Assembly (NCBI GenBank): GCA_964407525.1
Contig: CAYOWC010000280.1
Span: forward strand, 1-6,592
Source of the DNA: DUZB01 sp964407525
GTDB taxonomy: Bacteria > Desulfobacterota > DSM-4660 > Desulfatiglandales > Desulfatiglandaceae
DNA length: 6,592 bases
Direction: 5' to 3'
Shown: positions 5,469-6,592 of the stretch, piece by piece
Position numbering within the stretch: the first letter of the stretch is position 1
How the letters are laid out: the number at the start of each line of letters is the position of its first letter
The notes under the pieces: model-generated
Database searches by the model: none
Told to the model about the DNA's origin: nothing
The model's input: the letters and a program-made list of their open reading frames with translations, nothing else
Translations under genes and position numbers: made by a program

Positions 5469-6592
5469 TCTAAAATAGTATTTATTGCTCAGAACCAACC
5501 ACTTGATAACCATGCTCATATGACGAAGAAGTTCGCTGATGCCGAAGACAGGGCATTAAGGCAGGCTTCCCGCTTTACCGATCTGGACCTTCCTGCGCTC
5601 CAGAAAACCGTCCACAAAAATACCAGGGATTCTCTTCTGTTTCTCAATGGGCGGTATATGGATCTTCTGGATCTCATGAATTATGTGAAAAACGGGCGTT
5701 GCTTTCCCGAAATCACCCCTTCTAATGTGGGGCAGTACTATTCCCTTGCCAATACGGTCACGTTAAACGGTATCTACTTCTATCAGTATCTAAGTGGCCA
5801 CGGTTTTGAACCGGTAATTGTACAAAACTACGCCACATGTAATATCTCAGATTTTATTGAAGAAGATACCCTTGCTGTCTGTATATCCTCGAATTTCATC
5901 TTCATGAATGATATTAAGGAAATAGCGGATCAGGTCAAACAGGTTGCTCCTGAACTCCCTGTCATCGCCGGGGGCATGCTGGTAAAAAAAGTGCTTGATG
6001 CGGGAGAGAATTTTTCAAGAAAAACTCTTGATTATCTGAAAGAATACCATGGCAAGGTTGATGCGTTTGTTATAGAGGCTATGGGAGAAGAAACCCTTGT
6101 GAAACTTCTCCAATGCGTGAAAGATGGCTCTGAGCTCAATCGTGTGCCCAATGTAGCCTATTTTGACTTGCATGGAGACCTGAGATTCACTTCGCGGGAA
6201 AAGGAACTGGTTCAGATGGATCAGACTGCCATCGCATGGGACAAAATTCCTGAAAGGTATCTGCGAAGTACTCTGCCTCTCAACAGCAGCAGAGGGTGTT
6301 TTTACAGGTGTCGTTTTTGCACCTATCATTGGTTGTTTCCAGAAGTTCATTATAAATCGGTTCCTGTCCTCAAGGAAGAACTTGCAAAAATCGGAAATCT
6401 TGGTTTTGCGAAGCATGTACGATTTACCGATGATAATTTCACGGCCAATAAAACCCGGATGAAAGAGGTCCTCAAGATGATGATTCGAGAGAAGTTCGGT
6501 TTTACCTGGTCATCTTTTGCAAGGGCCAGTGCTCTGACTCCGGATTTGGTGGAACTCATGAAGGAATCGGGGTGTGAATTTGTTGATCTGGG
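5469..6592 (+). CDS. B12-binding-domain radical SAM protein (both ends missing)
   Basis: The frame is open over all 374 complete codons from the gap to the window end. Residues here are counted from base 5469. The [4Fe-4S] motif CxxxCxxC is clear in RGCFYRCRFC (C277, C281, C284; bases 6297-6320). It is followed by RFTDDNFTANKTR, a hallmark of radical SAM barrels in B12-dependent families. Residues about 88-210 form a Rossmann-like cobalamin-binding domain, with VIAGGMLV at 165-172 and a later MGEETLVKLL segment. The DxHxxG histidine motif is not visible, as in many class B radical SAM methylases. Residues 1-85 (beginning SKIVFIAQNQ) resemble no domain I recognise. The opening strand looks like a true N-terminus, so the real start is probably within a few codons inside the gap; ATG 5520 is a later alternative. 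The substrate is unknown; methyl transfer or another radical C-C chemistry is possible. Confidence 0.8.

Noticed and set aside
4998..5519. Minus-strand open frame crossing the N run
   Set aside because: The frame is an artefact of reading through 100 N and is antisense to the methyltransferase.
4839..6592. Possible fusion of methyltransferase and radical SAM protein, since both are in the same frame across the gap
   Set aside because: The gap length is a placeholder, so frame agreement has a one-in-three chance. The radical SAM segment after the gap begins like an N-terminal strand.

Overview
The window looks like an anaerobic, Desulfobacterota-type (sulfate-reducer-like) chromosome segment. 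This rests on moderate GC, an anaerobe-style gene set (a ferritin-like rubrerythrin relative, a DUF169 protein, a NADH:rubredoxin-reductase-like flavoprotein, a B12-binding radical SAM enzyme), and long intergenic regions filled with short degenerate repeats. The taxonomic call is an inference from gene content; no rRNA or tRNA gene is visible.

Layout. Positions 1-83 hold the C-terminus of a plus-strand outer-membrane beta-barrel protein. Positions 84-734 are non-coding and rich in palindromes, with a minus-strand terminator-like hairpin and a REPIN-like inverted element. A single minus-strand gene (735-1244) encodes a diiron ferritin-like protein. Positions 1245-1828 are non-coding and carry an inverted array of 7-bp repeats. 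From 1829 to the end everything reads on the plus strand: DUF169 protein, exonuclease III, FAD/NAD oxidoreductase, a repeat insertion, a TehB-like SAM methyltransferase, a 100-N scaffold gap, and the N-terminal part of a radical SAM/B12 protein that runs off the end.

The first three plus-strand genes are separated by only 23 and 25 bp and probably form one transcription unit. The fourth, the methyltransferase, is now 205 bp away. A 169-bp element made of inverted heptad repeats sits in that gap, bounded by a 17-bp direct repeat (16/17 identical). Removing the element and one repeat copy leaves a 19-bp gap, so the element most likely inserted into an existing operon and duplicated its target.

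The most unusual signal is that non-coding regions contain several short-period repeat families of unrelated sequence. Three of them (9-mers at 465-653, 7-mers at 1558-1700, 7-mers at 4653-4799) share one architecture: tandem degenerate units on the left, the same units inverted on the right, and a unique, partly structured core. One of the three shows an insertion footprint. No gene in the window explains them.

Functionally, the coding genes suggest redox and oxidative-damage housekeeping (diiron protein, flavin reductase, abasic-site repair) next to SAM- and B12-dependent chemistry of unknown substrate. The link between these is inferred from position only.
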